Shown here piece after piece: positions 50,806-62,854 of a DNA stretch of 64,000 nt. Where the stretch lies: the NCBI GenBank assembly GCA_039545315.1, contig BCIM01000004.1:1213872-1277871 (forward strand), written 5' to 3'. Numbering within the stretch: the first letter of the stretch is position 1; the number at the start of each line of letters is the position of its first letter. Made by a program: the position numbers and the translations under genes. This DNA is from Kondoa malvinella. Its lineage: Eukaryota > Basidiomycota > Agaricostilbomycetes > Agaricostilbales > Kondoaceae. The notes below the pieces were generated by a model, which was not told the DNA's origin, made no database searches, and saw nothing but the letters and a program-made list of their open reading frames with translations.

Positions 50806-52864
50806 TTACGATTCAGCGCTAGCCCTGTTTCGCCGAGGTGGTATAGCCGGCTTGAGCCCTTTGCCGGTGTTGAGGTTCAACTCTTTCTTTCTATTGACAG
50901 GCGGAGCTGGTGGTTGTCTCCGTTTGCCCGTTGCTGTAGAGCTGAATGAAGAAGCAGGAGACGGAGGTGGATCTGACAGCGTCGGAGACGTACTCGCATG
51001 GTGATTGACGACATCGGCGACTGATCGGACACCAGGCATAGCGTCATGCTCATCCACGATGCTCTGCACAAAGGCAGCTGCTGGATTAACCGAGACAGTC
51101 TGCCCTAACGAAAGACCAGCCATGCTCGATCCCATCATGAGAGGAGATTTGATCCGCGAAGGGACGGGCGGAGGTGACAGATCCGCCCCAGAATGGGACC
51201 TTCGCTTGCGGCCGCTGGCATCCGGTGTAGCAGCATCAGCAACAGAGCTCATAGATAGCGTGCTGCCTCTACGATTTGACTCGTCGTGGTCTTGGTAGAT
51301 TACAGAGTTAGTCTGACGGTGATTCCGAGAATTCATGTCGAAAGCCAGGGGAGATGCAGGTTCTGGAGATGGTACCTCTGCTACTGGAGATGCGGTAAGA
51401 AGCTGGGCTTCGAGATCTTGTTCGGTCAATTCCAGGCACCAGTGTGAATTCAAGTTCCGATTGACTAGCCGTTTTGTGGTAGCTGTTGCTTCCGCTCGAT
51501 GAGGCGCTTGATCGACGAGACTTTGCAGTGCATGCCGCAGCTGTCGGCGTTTATAAGATGTCGATTTCAACTGCGTGTTGATCAAGAGAGGGTGCAAGAC
51601 ACGAAGGTATGTATGCCGAAGTCCTTCGCTTTCTTCCGGGAGATCGTTGAGCTCGCGCAGAAATACATCCACAAGTACCCTCAGATCATTCGTGTAGAAA
51701 TATTCCGATGTGCAGGGCGTCGTAAATAGCAGGTATAGTATCTTCAGAATTAGGAGGGAAACGCATAAGTCTTCTGAAGACCCGCTGTCTGATACCTAGC
51801 GTCAGACAACCCATGCTCTCCAGCGCTGATCGTGCTCACCACATCGGTTGAGAATGAAGATGAGGTTCTCGCCAAATGTCTTGTGTGAGCCGAGAAACGC
51901 TTTCATCGTTCTCAAGATGATGTTGTTATCAGCGGCGATGGTCGAAGAAGGCTTCTTGTGGTGAGTGCGCGGGACCTCAGATTGCTTCGTGTTGCTGGCT
52001 GAAGCGACCATGAATTGCTCATTAAGCGCAATCTGCCTAAGGTAATTAGAAGGAAGCGCTTGACACCCGCCATGCTGCTCACGATAAGCCGAATCAAAGC
52101 GTAGTTGAACAGCTCGTCCCCGTCCCTAGTGCTTTCAACCAGATGAAAGAGATGCTCTACGAAAGGCTCTTCAAATAGATCTGCGAAGCCTTTAATGCCA
52201 GTGCGTGTTGGGCTCAATATTTTACATACCCAACTCAGCCTTATCCAGTCTACTGATTCGACACACATCATAGAGTACCCTAGTCGCTTCTCGTCCCAAT
52301 CGCAACCGTACATCGGATGATAACACTGCCGGCTCGCCAGACACTCCGACGCCATTGACACTTGGCTGAAGTTCCCCTATTGCTTCCATCATGACTACTA
52401 TGGGCACTGGCGCAGGACCGCTGTTGTGCTCGCGGACTCTTGTTTGCCGCATCATTTGATAGACATGGGCGTGATCTTGCGCCCGGATTGACAGAACATG
52501 CAAGCATACGTGCGATAGCCCAGCAGAGCGTGAGGTGTCTGTGCCGACCAAAAAGTCCAGCAACGTGTTGATGCAGCGGTCTGAGAAGTCCTCGAAGAGC
52601 CAAGAGCCAAGTAGAAGTAACGAACAGTGGTTCAGCTCTTCTTCTGTCGTAAGGTATAAGCCTGTCTTGACAGTGGTCTCAGCCAATCCAGCTTTACACT
52701 GCTCAAGAGGGCTGCAGCTTGCCGTAGTATCGTGCAGCCAAATTGACAAAAGAGGTCAAGGCATGGTCAATATCGCTCAGAAAGGCAGAGCGGTTCTCCT
52801 TGACCGAGTCTTCTAGCTCTGTCCAGAATTGCGCCTCTGTCTCGACCTGATGTGGTATATCCAT
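50806..52864 (-). CDS. SPIN90/Ldb17 family actin-endocytosis protein
   Basis: Five exons (52864-52723, 52661-52230, 52189-52083, 52032-51840, 51788-50806) encode 618 residues. The helical core has the Ldb17 leucine-rich domain: ADLFEEPFVEHLFHLVES, IALNEQFMVAS, KTFGENLIFILNR, LYLLFTTPCTSEYFYTNDLR, VLVDVFLRELNDLPEESEGL and RHTYLRVLHPLLINTQL. The C-terminal 200 residues are disordered with SH3-binding proline motifs (SPPPVPSRIKSP, PPAPPVNRKK, KPAIPPRRNR). The family binds Arp2/3 and regulates patch actin assembly. The first intron (52662-52722) begins GCAAGC; with this GC donor the frame and RYYG-LYLTTEEEL continue. The third-to-last junctions were chosen to restore the YFYTNDL block. Confidence 0.85.
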
Positions 52865-53233
52865 ACTGCAGTCTGGCAAGCTTTGTCGGTCAAGTTATAA
52901 GGTCGTCATCGTTTGGCTGAGAGAGACGGTACATCGAAATCGAGCAATTTCAGAGGCTCTATCAAGGTTTGCTAGAAGCGTCTCAGTAGCAGGTACACGT
53001 AGTCTCCGTGCTTCCACATCAAGTGCCCAAGCTAAACCTCTCATCCCGACTTTTGAGCACGCGAACAGCCCAAGTAGCAGTGCTTGTATCGTATCGCAGT
53101 CCAGTCGACTTCCTAGAAGCCTCGTGTGCTACCTAGCGACAATGAGATAATTAATCGACTTGATGATCTGACAAGCGAAAACGCACTGTTCACCAGGCTG
53201 TCCTTGCAATAGCCGCGTCTTGTACACATATGG
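52865..53233. other. Intergenic stretch
   Basis: 369 bp between the carrier stop and the Ldb17-like start, both on the minus strand. No recognisable exon; it should hold the Ldb17-like promoter. Confidence 0.4.
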
Positions 53234-54379
53234 CTACCGGCCAACCGGACGTAGGCCACTGAGCTCTCTGAATTTTTCGAATAGCATCAAGCTAATGACC
53301 GTATGAGGCCACAGGCGAGCGACTGAAGCAGATATTTGAGCTCATGACAGCGCGAGGAAGTTGCTGAAACGTACAGCACATGCTGAATCCCTTGTAGAGA
53401 GAAAGGATGCCCTCCTTCTTCACTATATCGATCGCGCAAACCAGAGGACTGGAATATGTTGTATCCTTCATGATGCGTACCTTGATCACGTCGACGGGTG
53501 CTGATGTAGCAGAACAAGCGAATCCAGCGAGAGCAGATGCCAAAGCGTGGGCAATCATGTCGTCTCGGCCAGTCTTTGAAGCGATGACTTGCTTGGCATG
53601 ATCATAAGTGCCGAGCTGCGTCGCTGTCAATATGCCCGCTCGGAACTGAAAGCGACAGCGTAAGCCAGTGGAGCGACAGGAGATCTGTTCTGCATTACCA
53701 TCGTAGCGTCCAGGGCACGATAGAAACCTTTGAAGCCGGACGTGGCATGGATGTTACGAAAGTGTTGCGGTAAAGTGAGCGTATTCCCTGCTGCCTGCAT
53801 TCTGACCTTCATTAAGTCGAAAGGATTCGCTACTGCTGATCCGATAACGCCAGAGGATAAACCAGCTATCAGCTTGGTTGCCAGCGAGGTTTGCAAATTG
53901 GCGGGAAGCGCGTGCTTGATTGGATCGTACAGGCCCATGCGCAAACCAGAATAGGTCATTTCCCTCAACATCGACGCCGAAAGACCTGTCGATCATACTG
54001 TGAATGCGTAACTAGTCTGACAGAATGGCTGCGCACCTGTGTAAGCCGCAGATCATTTAGGAATGTACAAGGGAAGCATGAGCATTGCTGACCCTTGTAA
54101 ATAGCCAATATGCCTTCAGCGCGAATCATGTCTGTCCCCAACCTGAAGAAGTTCTTTGATGTCCCCGCACGGTGTTCTGACAGTTGCTGTCGGACTTTGA
54201 TACTGTGTCATACAAAGTCGTTGAGCATCTAGACTGCGGGCCTTTTGTACCACTCACAGATCAAACGGATTTGTACATGTGCTCGCTGCTGCATTCGCAG
54301 CTCCCGCCAATAAACACTTTTGCAGGACATCCTTTGTACGAGTTGGCTGCAGCTTCTCTGCTTCTGCAATAGTTGCCAT
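53234..54379 (-). CDS. Mitochondrial carrier family protein (DIC/OGC/UCP-like)
   Basis: Five exons (54379-54258, 54202-54093, 53985-53699, 53645-53375, 53322-53234) encode 292 residues with three repeats. Each repeat begins with the carrier signature PxD/ExxKxR: NPFDLIKVRQQL, NPFDLMKVRMQAAG and APVDVIKVRIMKD, and carries the matching second halves ILAIYKGLSA, FKGFYRALDA and ILSLYKGFSM. Inner-membrane exchanger; MTYSGLRMGLYDPIKH, ILTATQLGTYDHAK and the ending are like the dicarboxylate/oxoglutarate/UCP subgroup, but the transported metabolite cannot be fixed from this. One intron (53986-54092) is long at 107 bp. Confidence 0.88.
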
Positions 54380-54733
54380 AGCTGAACAGCAGGTCTACAC
54401 CACGCCGGATCGTTGTTCTTCAGTCTGCTCTGTTTGCCTGGTAACCCCGCTTCAGTAATTGCGCGCTTCTCAGATTATCCGGATGAGTTGGCGAAATATG
54501 GCCTTGACGCGCGCTGCCAGACGTGTCAGACGCCGATAGACAGAGACTGAATACCTCTATAATACAATCTACTCTACCCCGAGTCTCTGTTTGGCTGCGA
54601 CCTGATCCATGCATGTTTATTTATTATTATTCTGAAAGGTCTTCCTGGAGCTTCCAAGTCTCTTATACGCGCTGTGCTCCTCTCTCTCTCTTGGTCTTGC
54701 TCGCCACCCTCAAACGCTACCTGCGCTGACGAC
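54380..54733. promoter_or_regulatory. Divergent promoter region carrier / RAD52
   Basis: 354 bp between divergent start codons. No coding exon or named site recognised. Confidence 0.45.
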
Positions 54734-56777
54734 ATGGACGAATCTTACATTGGCAGGTCGATGATTGACATGTACAACACTTCAAGCGTCGGTTCAAGCT
54801 CTTTCACCACAAGCGCTGCCTCAGGTCATGGCATGCCCACACTGAGACCTCAAATCTCTCAAGGTGCGTTGTATGCTTCTGTATCATCTGAAACTGAACA
54901 GCTTTCGTACAACAGATACATTGGAAAAGATTGATCGCATGCGGACCTTGTGTAGGCCGTCTTTGCTTCTTTAAAGAGCTGCGCCTGACAGATACATCAT
55001 CAAGTGAACATGAAGCTGGGACCAGAGCATCTGGCTCAGAGACAAGGTGCTGGCGGAAGTAGGTTTCGCTTGTTTCCATTGAAGATCAGCTTGTTGATGG
55101 AATTGCTTGCCATAGGTAAATTGACCTACATCGAAGGCTGGAGAGTCATCAACCTAGCCAACGAAGTCTTTGGCTTCAACGGTTGGTCTACCGAGATCAA
55201 GCAGCTGGAGGTTGACTTTGTGAGGCCGGCACCATCCTGACAGCCTCGTATGCTAAGGGCAGTCTTGATAGATCGACGCCGACCAAGACACTGGAAAGTG
55301 GAATATGGGCGTCACTGCCTTGGTCCGCGTATCGCTCAAGGATGGTTGTAGCAGAGAAGACATTGGCTATGGCAAGGCAGAGAATGTAAAGAGCAAAGGC
55401 GATTCCCTCGATAAAGTGAGCGCTCTCTGTTCGGGCAACCATCACGCTAACCACCTTTGTGCAGTGCAAGAAGGAAGCTGTCACTGATGCGACAAAGAGG
55501 GCACTGCGCACTTTTGGCAACTTGCTCGGCAACTGCCTTTATGACAAGGCTTACTTGGTAGATGTGAGCAAGATGAAGTCCAGCAAGGTCTGTCAAGTTA
55601 CGCTCGATGATGTACAGGGCTGACTTCTAGCTGTTGATAGCCCAAATTCGATTGTAACGAGCTGCACCGAGCTACTCCAATGTATCCGGCTGCTTCTTCT
55701 GCTCCTACAGGACATGCCTCAACTTCTGCAGCCTCAATTCTTCCCCCGGACGTGCGAAACAACAGTGTAACAATGCCCAGCACATCTACACCTCAGGCTG
55801 ACCACAAGCCTCACTTACCTCCCGCTGCAAAACCAGTTGTGCCCGTAAAGTCAACAACAGCTCCGCCAAAAGCAAAAGCCCCTCAGGCCCTAGTTCAGAA
55901 CGCACCGTCAGCCATCCCGGCAAGAATGCATCAGCCAAGCGTTCAGTCCAATGCACAGGGAGTGATGTCATCGCCACGCCCAGAGACTGCACAATCCGCT
56001 GCGTATTTTAGCGAGATGGACGAGTCTTTCCTCGACGGGATCGAGCTGGATGCGGCCCAATACGCAGCCGAATCTTCGCCAAAGGAAATTCAGCAAGCGC
56101 CTGTCAGGTATGAGGATCGATGTTGTGATAATGCTCTGTTTGGGCTAAGCGGCTTGCCTCACAGAGCGATGTCAGCAGCGCCTCAACCAGCTAATTCACG
56201 ATCTACTGTACCTTCCGCTGTCGTCTCTGCCCCTCCGCAACGCCTATCAAATGCTCAGCCTGCTCCAGCTCCAGCGGCATTCAACAATCGACCCGAGCCT
56301 GTTCCACCACAACAGAGTAGTCGCCCGCAGCAGCAGCAGCAACCGTCTCGTCAACCCCAACATACAGCTCGACCGAATCAGCCTGCTCAGCGGCCGTCTT
56401 TCGCTATCGATCAGTCTCGCAGTGCCCCAGTTACTAATGCACAAGCCCGTCAACGAGCTGTGCCAGGCGGAGCTTTGCCATCTGTCAATGTAGCGACCAA
56501 TCGAAACGCACCAGACGCGACTAACATCGAAGCTGTCATTGCAATTGGAGCCAAGGCCGCGCCTGAACTCGGTCATTTTGCAGGAGGAGGTTTCGCATCA
56601 GCTAGAGGTGTCAAAAGGATGGCCGGAGAAGGGTTCGTGAAGCGCGTCTGCCATGCTTTGCACTGCTCAATTTCTTGCAGAGACGAGAACCAGCCAACAG
56701 AGGGTCAAATCCTGAGTCCAGCACGAAAAGGGAATGTGATGAATGAAGGAAACAAAAGACCCAGAATTGCGAGCTGA
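54734..56777 (+). CDS. RAD52: Recombination mediator Rad52
   Basis: Nine exons (54734-54863, 54916-54951, 55005-55058, 55116-55219, 55272-55415, 55465-55587, 55641-56107, 56165-56632, 56681-56777) encode 540 residues. The conserved annealing domain is complete: [94 protein letters not shown] and [20 protein letters not shown]. The C-terminal half is Pro/Gln/Ala-rich with a TALPS-like acidic FxxG segment ([19 protein letters not shown]) and basic end KRPRIAS. Rad52 loads Rad51 and anneals strands. The last intron (56633-56680) uses a GTTCGT donor; the read-through alternative adds 16 residues in frame. Confidence 0.93.
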
Positions 56778-56845
56778 TTACGGGGTTTGCTGCAGTACAA
56801 CACTTGTCTATATTGAGCATTACACTGTTACATTCTATCTTACAA

Positions 56846-57985
56846 TCACGCATCCTGAACCGCTTCTCTGAGGGCTGTTGACGGCGCTGATCAGCCCAGG
56901 ACGTTTCTGTACAGAAGCTGACTTACATTGGACTATATCCAAATAAGCTGCAGTCGCAGGAGAATCTGGATATTGATCCATATAGCTCGTTCCAGTGTCA
57001 CAGCTCTTGCCAATCCTTGGATCTAGCGGAATCTTGCCTAACAGCCTCAGACCCTCCTCTTGACACATTCTATCCGCACCGCCCGTGCTCGGTATGAAGA
57101 TATCGCTCTGGCCGTGACAGCTTGGGCAAACAAAGCCGCTCATGTTTTCGACCACACCCAAGATAGGTATACCCACTTTTCTGCAAAAGTCAATCTCCTT
57201 GCGGACATCTTGGAGAGCTACCTCTTGAGGTGTTGTGATGATGACGGCTCCATCGATCCCAGATTCTTTCAGGTATTGGACAATGGACAGATGCTCGTCC
57301 GAGGTGCCTGGCGGCGTGTCCACCAGCAGATAGTCCAAGTCACCCCAATCCACATCCTTCAAAAACTGTTTGATCAGGCCATTCTTCTTTGGACCTCGCC
57401 AAATGACTGCATCGGAAGTAGAGGGCAACATGAAACCGATTGACATGACGGCCAGATTGTCCAGTACATAGAGTGGCGACCAGCCAGATGATGTCGAATG
57501 TAGTCGCTCATTTTGTAGGCCTAGCATGAGAGGTAGCGAAGGACCGCAGATGTCGACATCCATTACTCCGACCTTTGCGTGAAAGAGATTAGCATAGTTG
57601 TGCTGTTCAGAGCAGACAGAATCTACCTGACGGTCCTCATCACTGGCTAAGGCCCACCCTAGCGCAGTCGTAAAGGTAGACTTGCCAACACCGCCTTTCC
57701 CTGACAGTATAAGAATCTTCTTTCTGACAGTGTTCATTCTTAACTTGACAGCTGGCAAATCTGGATCTGGACCTTTTGGAGCTGTAGCGCACGTGGACTG
57801 GTTGGGGCATCCTTGACAGGCTGCGGAGCTTCCTGCTTCGACGGATTCTGTGCCCTGCAATGCATAAATTAGGCTACTGTAGGGGATCTTGGAAATCCAG
57901 GGCTGACTGGACAAGCTTCTGGTGCATTCGCAGGCTGATCTGTAGGCAGGATGGAAGCAGTAGAGGCCACTGGACCGAGCGACAT
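56846..57985 (-). CDS. NBP35: Cytosolic Fe-S cluster assembly P-loop ATPase Nbp35
   Basis: Four exons (57985-57908, 57854-57627, 57572-56927, 56874-56846) encode 326 residues. The N-terminus has the four cysteines that bind the stable cluster ([26 protein letters not shown]), followed by the deviant Walker [12 protein letters not shown], switch [26 protein letters not shown] and the CPxC motif VCPSCHG that bridges the labile cluster at the dimer interface. Nbp35 forms the CIA scaffold with Cfd1. The presence of the N-terminal ferredoxin-like cysteines separates it from Cfd1. All key residues are intact. Confidence 0.94.
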
Positions 57986-58224
57986 TGCGTTGCTTGATAT
58001 CAGAGTTACAGCTTGAAAGAAGGATCTCGCGTTGGTGCAGAAAGACCTCTATCGATGTAAAGGATCGATGAGACGCTGTGGCTTGCTGGATGTCTCCTCT
58101 CGCTGTCGGTGAAGGAGGTCGAAATTGATCATTGCTTACTGATCACAACTGCAGTAGGGCACGTGACTTGGAACAAATGAACTATCATAATGGGGACCGT
58201 AATGCAATGCAAACGAGAACGCTT

Positions 58225-59280
58225 CTATTCAGATGGCACCTCAATCTGCAAGAACGGTCAGTGATCAGTACAGCATGATGCCGAGAGCAACCAACCTCGC
58301 CCGCATTGCTACGAACACAAGTCAGGATCGACTGATGTCCTAAGAGGGGGTCGACGTACATTTTTTCGATGATATCATGCGGTGGCGACTTATCAACGAG
58401 GCAGCCAACAGACTAAGCAAGATGGTCGTTAGCTGAAAAGCCAGCGAAGGGCTCCTGTCAAAGCTTGCCTGGCATGTTCCGCTAGAGTATACAGATCAGC
58501 CTTGCCTGAAACGAATGAGGACATTGACTGACAGGATCTCTTTTACTGTTCCGGAAAGCTCTTTGGCCATGCTCTTGAATCTCATCTTTCGTGCAATCTC
58601 GATAATTTGGTCGAAAGGAATGGAACCAGTGTGCTTGATGTTCTTCTCCTTCTTGCGCTGTGTAAGAGTGTATCAGACATGATGACCAGAGGAAGAACAA
58701 ATAGCTCACGTCACGAGGTGGCTCTAAGGACGGTAAGGAAATGGTACAGCATCAGTGAAACTGAATACCGACAACCAAATCTATAGCAAAGCACCTTTGA
58801 GAGCCTTGATAACCAGGGAAGAAGCTGAAGGGACGACAGAGACTGCTGCTTGACGATTTTGGATGGTGAGCTGAACGGTGACACGAAGACCCTTCCAATC
58901 TCCGGTGGCCTTTGCAATGTCTTCGCCGACTTTCTTGGGTGCCTGCACGGAAGGTGTGAGCTGCTGATGCTTCATATGCTAGCTGGAAGAAACGAACGAG
59001 ACCAAGAGGACCAATTTTACTGATATGATACCATTGTAAGCTTCCAGCCTGATCTATGCTAGAGATAGTGCTTACGGCGCCAAAGCTGAAGAAGCACCGA
59101 CTTCACCACCTCTATTGCCAAATCTCTGTCAATGTCCATTCATGCAACCTTGCAGATTTGTTCAACCTACGTCGCCCTCAGGTAGATGATTTTGATCTCG
59201 TTGGGCTGTTTGCATGTGTGCGATCAGTCTGGTATAGCAGCCCCCGTACCAGCCTAACTCACGTCCATCTTTGGTGGCAT
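58225..59280 (-). CDS. RPL12: 60S ribosomal protein L12 (uL11)
   Basis: Eleven exons (59280-59263, 59205-59171, 59111-59076, 59019-58998, 58942-58795, 58723-58710, 58657-58533, 58481-58469, 58412-58360, 58308-58296, 58245-58225) encode 165 residues, the family length. [79 protein letters not shown] and [20 protein letters not shown] are all canonical; the protein forms the GTPase-centre stalk base with 25S rRNA. The intron at 58413-58468 has a GC donor (GCAAGC), required to read ILGTCQSVGC. The donor at 58992-58997 is GTTCGT. Exons of 13, 13 and 14 nt occur. Confidence 0.94.
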
Positions 59281-59583
59281 ATTGGGCTGTCGAAATGTTT
59301 CCAGTCAGCGCAAATAACTTGCAGGAGCACGCTAAGCTCACCAGATAGTCGTGTTGGTGTAGTAAGGGGTTACAAGCGTTTGACGAAACGTCGGAGGTTA
59401 AAAGCGACAGCAATCTTGGCAAAATTTTGTCGCTTTGAGCCGCTTGTGGGCAGAATTTGCCCTCTCACAAAATATCCTTGCTGCCCCTTTTCTCTCGAAC
59501 CGCATTACTTCACACAAGTCAATGTAAGGCGCTGTCCCTTCCGCTATGTCTACTGCAACTCACTGATCACTGCTTGATCACAG
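59281..59583. promoter_or_regulatory. Divergent promoter RPL12 / RACK1 with probable 5'UTR intron
   Basis: 303 bp between two divergent translation-machinery genes. From 59524 (GTAAGG) to 59583 (TTGATCACAG) lies a good 60 bp intron ending directly before the RACK1 ATG, so RACK1 probably has a spliced leader. A T/C-rich stretch at about 59485-59500 may mark the RACK1 start region. Confidence 0.55.
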
Positions 59584-61059
59584 ATGTCTGAAGTTTGTCC
59601 CCTCGCGCGCTTACATCTGGCATGCACTGACAGCTCCGTTCCAGTCTCTTGTCTTCAAAGGCGAACTCGCCGGCCACAGCGGATGGGTCACTGCTATTGC
59701 TACCTCCCGTCAGTGAATTACGAGCCTACGCAAGACCTATAGCCTGACTTTTTGTTTGTACAGCTGAGAACCCAGACATGATCTTGACTGCCTCAAGAGA
59801 CAAGACCATCATGGTCTGGCAGCTTACTCGTGAGGATGGCGAATACGGCTACCCAAAAAAGTCTCTTCACGGTCACAATGGCTTCGTTTCAGACGTTGTC
59901 ATCTCCTCTGATGGTCAATTCGCCCTCTCTGCTTCATGGGACAAGACTCTTCGTCTTTGGGACCTCAACACTGGCCTTACCACTCGTCGATTCGTCGGTC
60001 ACACCAAGGACGTTCTCTCCGTCTCCTTCTCTGCCGACAACAGACAAATTGTCTCTGGCTCTCGCGACAAGACCATCAAGCTGTGGAACACTCTTGGTGA
60101 ATGCAAATTCGAGATCAAGGATGAAGGTCACACCGAATGGGTCTCTTGCGTCCGCTTCTCGCCCAACCCAATGAACCCCGTCATTGTCTCTGCCGGTTGG
60201 GACAAGGTCGTCAAGGCAAGTCAACTTCCTCGTTGCTTTCATGTCCATGCCTCTGCTCGAGTGATGATCATCAAACACTTGTGTTATATATATATATTTG
60301 CTACTTCAGAGGGAGCAATCTACTTTCTATGAGAACACCTAATTATCCACCAAGATCTCTGACTTTTTCAATTCTCTGCTGTCTGCTGTGTATCTCGGAG
60401 CTGTCTGCTAACTTGGAATGTCATTACACACAGGTCTGGGAACTTTCCAAATGCAAGCTCCGCACCAACCACTTCGGCCACACCGGCTATATCACCACCG
60501 TCACTGTTTCTCCAGATGGTTCGCTCTGTGCTTCTGGAGGCAAGGACGGCATCACCATGCTGTGGGATCTGAACGAAGGCAAGCACTTGTACAGCTTGGA
60601 GGCTGGCGACATCATCAACGCCCTCACCTTCTCGCCCAACCGGTTCGTTCTTCTTTTGTATCGTTAACTGATCATCTGGCTGATGTGAAGCTGCAGCTAC
60701 TGGTTGTGCGCTGCCACTGCCTCGAGCATCAAAATCTTCGATCTGGAGAGCAAGTCCATTGTTGACGAACTCAAGCCAGAATTCAATCTTGGACCTAAGG
60801 CTCAGCAGCCTCAGTGTATCTCGTTGGCTTGGTCCGCTGGTATGTTGTATATCACAAGACCCAGGAACAACGCTAATGTTTGATTCTATAGATGGTCAAA
60901 GTCAGCCTTCATCTTCTGTTTGCGTATGCCATGCTAAATCATCAATCCTGCTACAGCCTTGTTCTCCGGTCAGTACATTTCCGCCTCTCAATATGCCGTC
61001 GCTTACCTTTCTTTCTAGGCTGGAGCGACAACCTCGTTCGCGTCTACGTTGTCGTCTAA
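59584..61059 (+). CDS. RACK1 / Asc1 / Cpc2, 40S-associated WD40 scaffold
   Basis: Eight coding exons (59584-59592, 59645-59708, 59764-60215, 60434-60642, 60697-60839, 60892-60900, 60957-60968, 61019-61059) encode 312 residues with seven WD repeats: [110 protein letters not shown] and the ending [12 protein letters not shown]. It binds the 40S head and couples signalling to translation. Three coding exons are 9, 9 and 12 nt. The intron 60216-60433 is 218 bp, four times the local norm, starts GCAAGT, ends CAG and hosts a snoRNA. The donor at 60643 is GTTCGT. Confidence 0.95.
60256..60366 (+). ncRNA. Intronic C/D-box snoRNA, U24/snR24-like
   Basis: Inside the long RACK1 intron there is a C box GTGATGA (60261-60267) and a D box CTGA (60359-60362). 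Directly upstream of the D box, with one base between, is CCACCAAGATC, the 3' antisense element of U24; an internal ATATTTGCTAC (60294-60304) matches the 5' element of U24 ahead of a degenerate D'/C' pair. U24/snR24 guides 2'-O-methylation of the large-subunit rRNA (C1437, C1449 and C1450 of yeast 25S). Yeast snR24 also sits in the ASC1 (RACK1) intron. The terminal stem is weak, so ends are approximate. Confidence 0.85.
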
Positions 61060-61551
61060 AAGGTCCTCACACTCGGTGCATGACCACGGATCGGTTAGGA
61101 GGAAAGGGCAACTCAGGTCCGGGCTAGCTGAGAAAGACACCAATGCACGACTATCGTTATGCATGCTTTCTTTGCAACCCCCGCCCTTACCCACTTCGCG
61201 ACAATTTCTGTTATGACATTCTCTTCCCTCCTTCCCGCGAAAGAGGCTCAGCGACTCAACAACGCTTGAATTGAGTCCCTGCAGAAGGCTCTTGACAAAA
61301 CACATTGGAGGATCACAGGCTATTGTACGCGCCATTTCTCCCCGGAATCAATACAGACGCGATCAAATAGAGAATGAAGAGCCTTGGACAAGACGATGAG
61401 GCTGTATATTATACGTTGGGACAAGAGCAAATTGCTCCAGCTCAGGGCTGTCACTGTTCAGTTGCTCAGACAGGCACTATATCGACACACTCCTCTGGGA
61501 CCACTTCATCCGAGTGGTCAGCTTCAATTGGAAACGAGCGGGTGCAGATGC
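61060..61551. other. Convergent intergenic stretch
   Basis: 492 bp between RACK1 and the convergent unknown gene. Frames are short and not family-like; no RNA structure was recognised. Confidence 0.4.
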
Positions 61552-62854
61552 TCACGCGTGATCACATCCCGAAGATACCCAGGATCCCACTTGGTTTTCG
61601 CTCGTAGACCTTCGTAGCTCAAGCACATCGGAACGGCGTTTTCGAGCGTAGCAGAAATCATACAGAATTCCTTTCAACCGCTGAAAGTCAAACACGTTGT
61701 GAGACGACAGGCAGAGGCTTACTGGTCCACGACACACTCGGGCGCACCTATAGGCTGTCGGCCAATCTAGCCATGCGATCAAGTCGTCGACTTGATCCCG
61801 AGCTTGCGACAGATCGGTCGACGACAACCCTTGCGAGTGAGGGCCCAGGGCATGTAAAACATGAAAGACCGAGTCGTACAGAACCATATGTGCTGAATAC
61901 GTTCGAGTGACATCTTCCTTCGGCGCCATGGGCATGAAGAACAAATTACATGTGCTGGATTGGTCTTTTGTCTTTCCGGCCGTCATCGAGAGGTCGTTCA
62001 AAAGACGCTCGTATCGACTGCGCTGCTTGTCATCGAGTACAGATAAGATCATTTGAAGTTCCCACAAGACTGGCCCGAAGTGCGCTACAATACGTTCGAC
62101 AACGAAAGAAACGAATGTAGACCAGTAAGGGCGTATTTCTTTGGGCCCTTGGGTAGCATATCCGCTTTGAAGTCTGCTCAATGCCCACCAATCCCGGTGG
62201 ACAGCTTCTTTCCAATCGTATTCACTGACATCTTGTCTCCTTGCGACCGGATCATGGTCGACCAACCTGATCTTTGGACTGCTCCAGTTGCAGAGTATGA
62301 TATCACTGCCTTGACTTTTCAAGTTATGCTGCACATACGGTGACATCTCGTAGCGATAAATGCCATCAAGACCATGCTCATCAGCCCATTTGCACCAATT
62401 GGTAGCTTCGCAGTACGCCGACTGGAGAGTGTGCTCGCCTGTGCGTCCATAGAGCAACAAATCTCCGACCTGAGTGACGTAGTAACCTCGCAAGCCTGCT
62501 CTTCCGTCGAAGGAGGCCATCCGCAGCGGCTGGATGACTTCGTCCGTCGAAAGATAGATCTCGCCTGTCAGAGGTCGAATGCAGGCGAGAGAAAGCTCTG
62601 CATCGAGCGAAACCCAATCAGCGGATGGAGGAGGCGAGAGTGAATCGTTGCGAGCATGAAATACTTGGTACAGATCAGCGCATTCAACAGATATAGACTC
62701 GTTGCTCACATCGGGTACCAGGAACGATGTCAATTAGCAGCATCGAATGGCCAGATGGTTTCTGAATGGCTGGCCATGATTTGTGCATATTGAGTACGCT
62801 CCGGAAGATGAGATTAGCGGTTGTCGATGTATTCGTGGGTGGACGTGATTGCAT
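61552..62854 (-). CDS. Conserved fungal protein of unknown function
   Basis: Three exons (62854-62710, 62663-61723, 61680-61552) give 404 residues. Visible blocks: PSGHSMLLIDIVPGTRLFHA, RNDSLSPPPSADWVSLDAEL, CIRPLTGEIYLSTDEVIQPL, GLRGYYVTQVGDLLLYGRTG, WADEHGLDGIYRYEMSPYVQ, RLVDHDPVARRQDVSEYDWK and GLSSTDLSQARDQVDDLIAW. No signal peptide, membrane helix or catalytic signature stands out; the many Trp/Tyr and the DHDPVARR/EYDWK blocks look like a folded globular protein conserved among basidiomycetes. The 42 bp intron (61681-61722, GTAAGC...TTTCAG) could be read through in frame. I do not assign a function. Confidence 0.65.

Noticed and set aside
56646..56680. A 35 bp intron in RAD52.
   Set aside because: Too short and it shifts the frame; the 48 bp intron 56633-56680 with GTTCGT donor keeps the KRPRIAS end.
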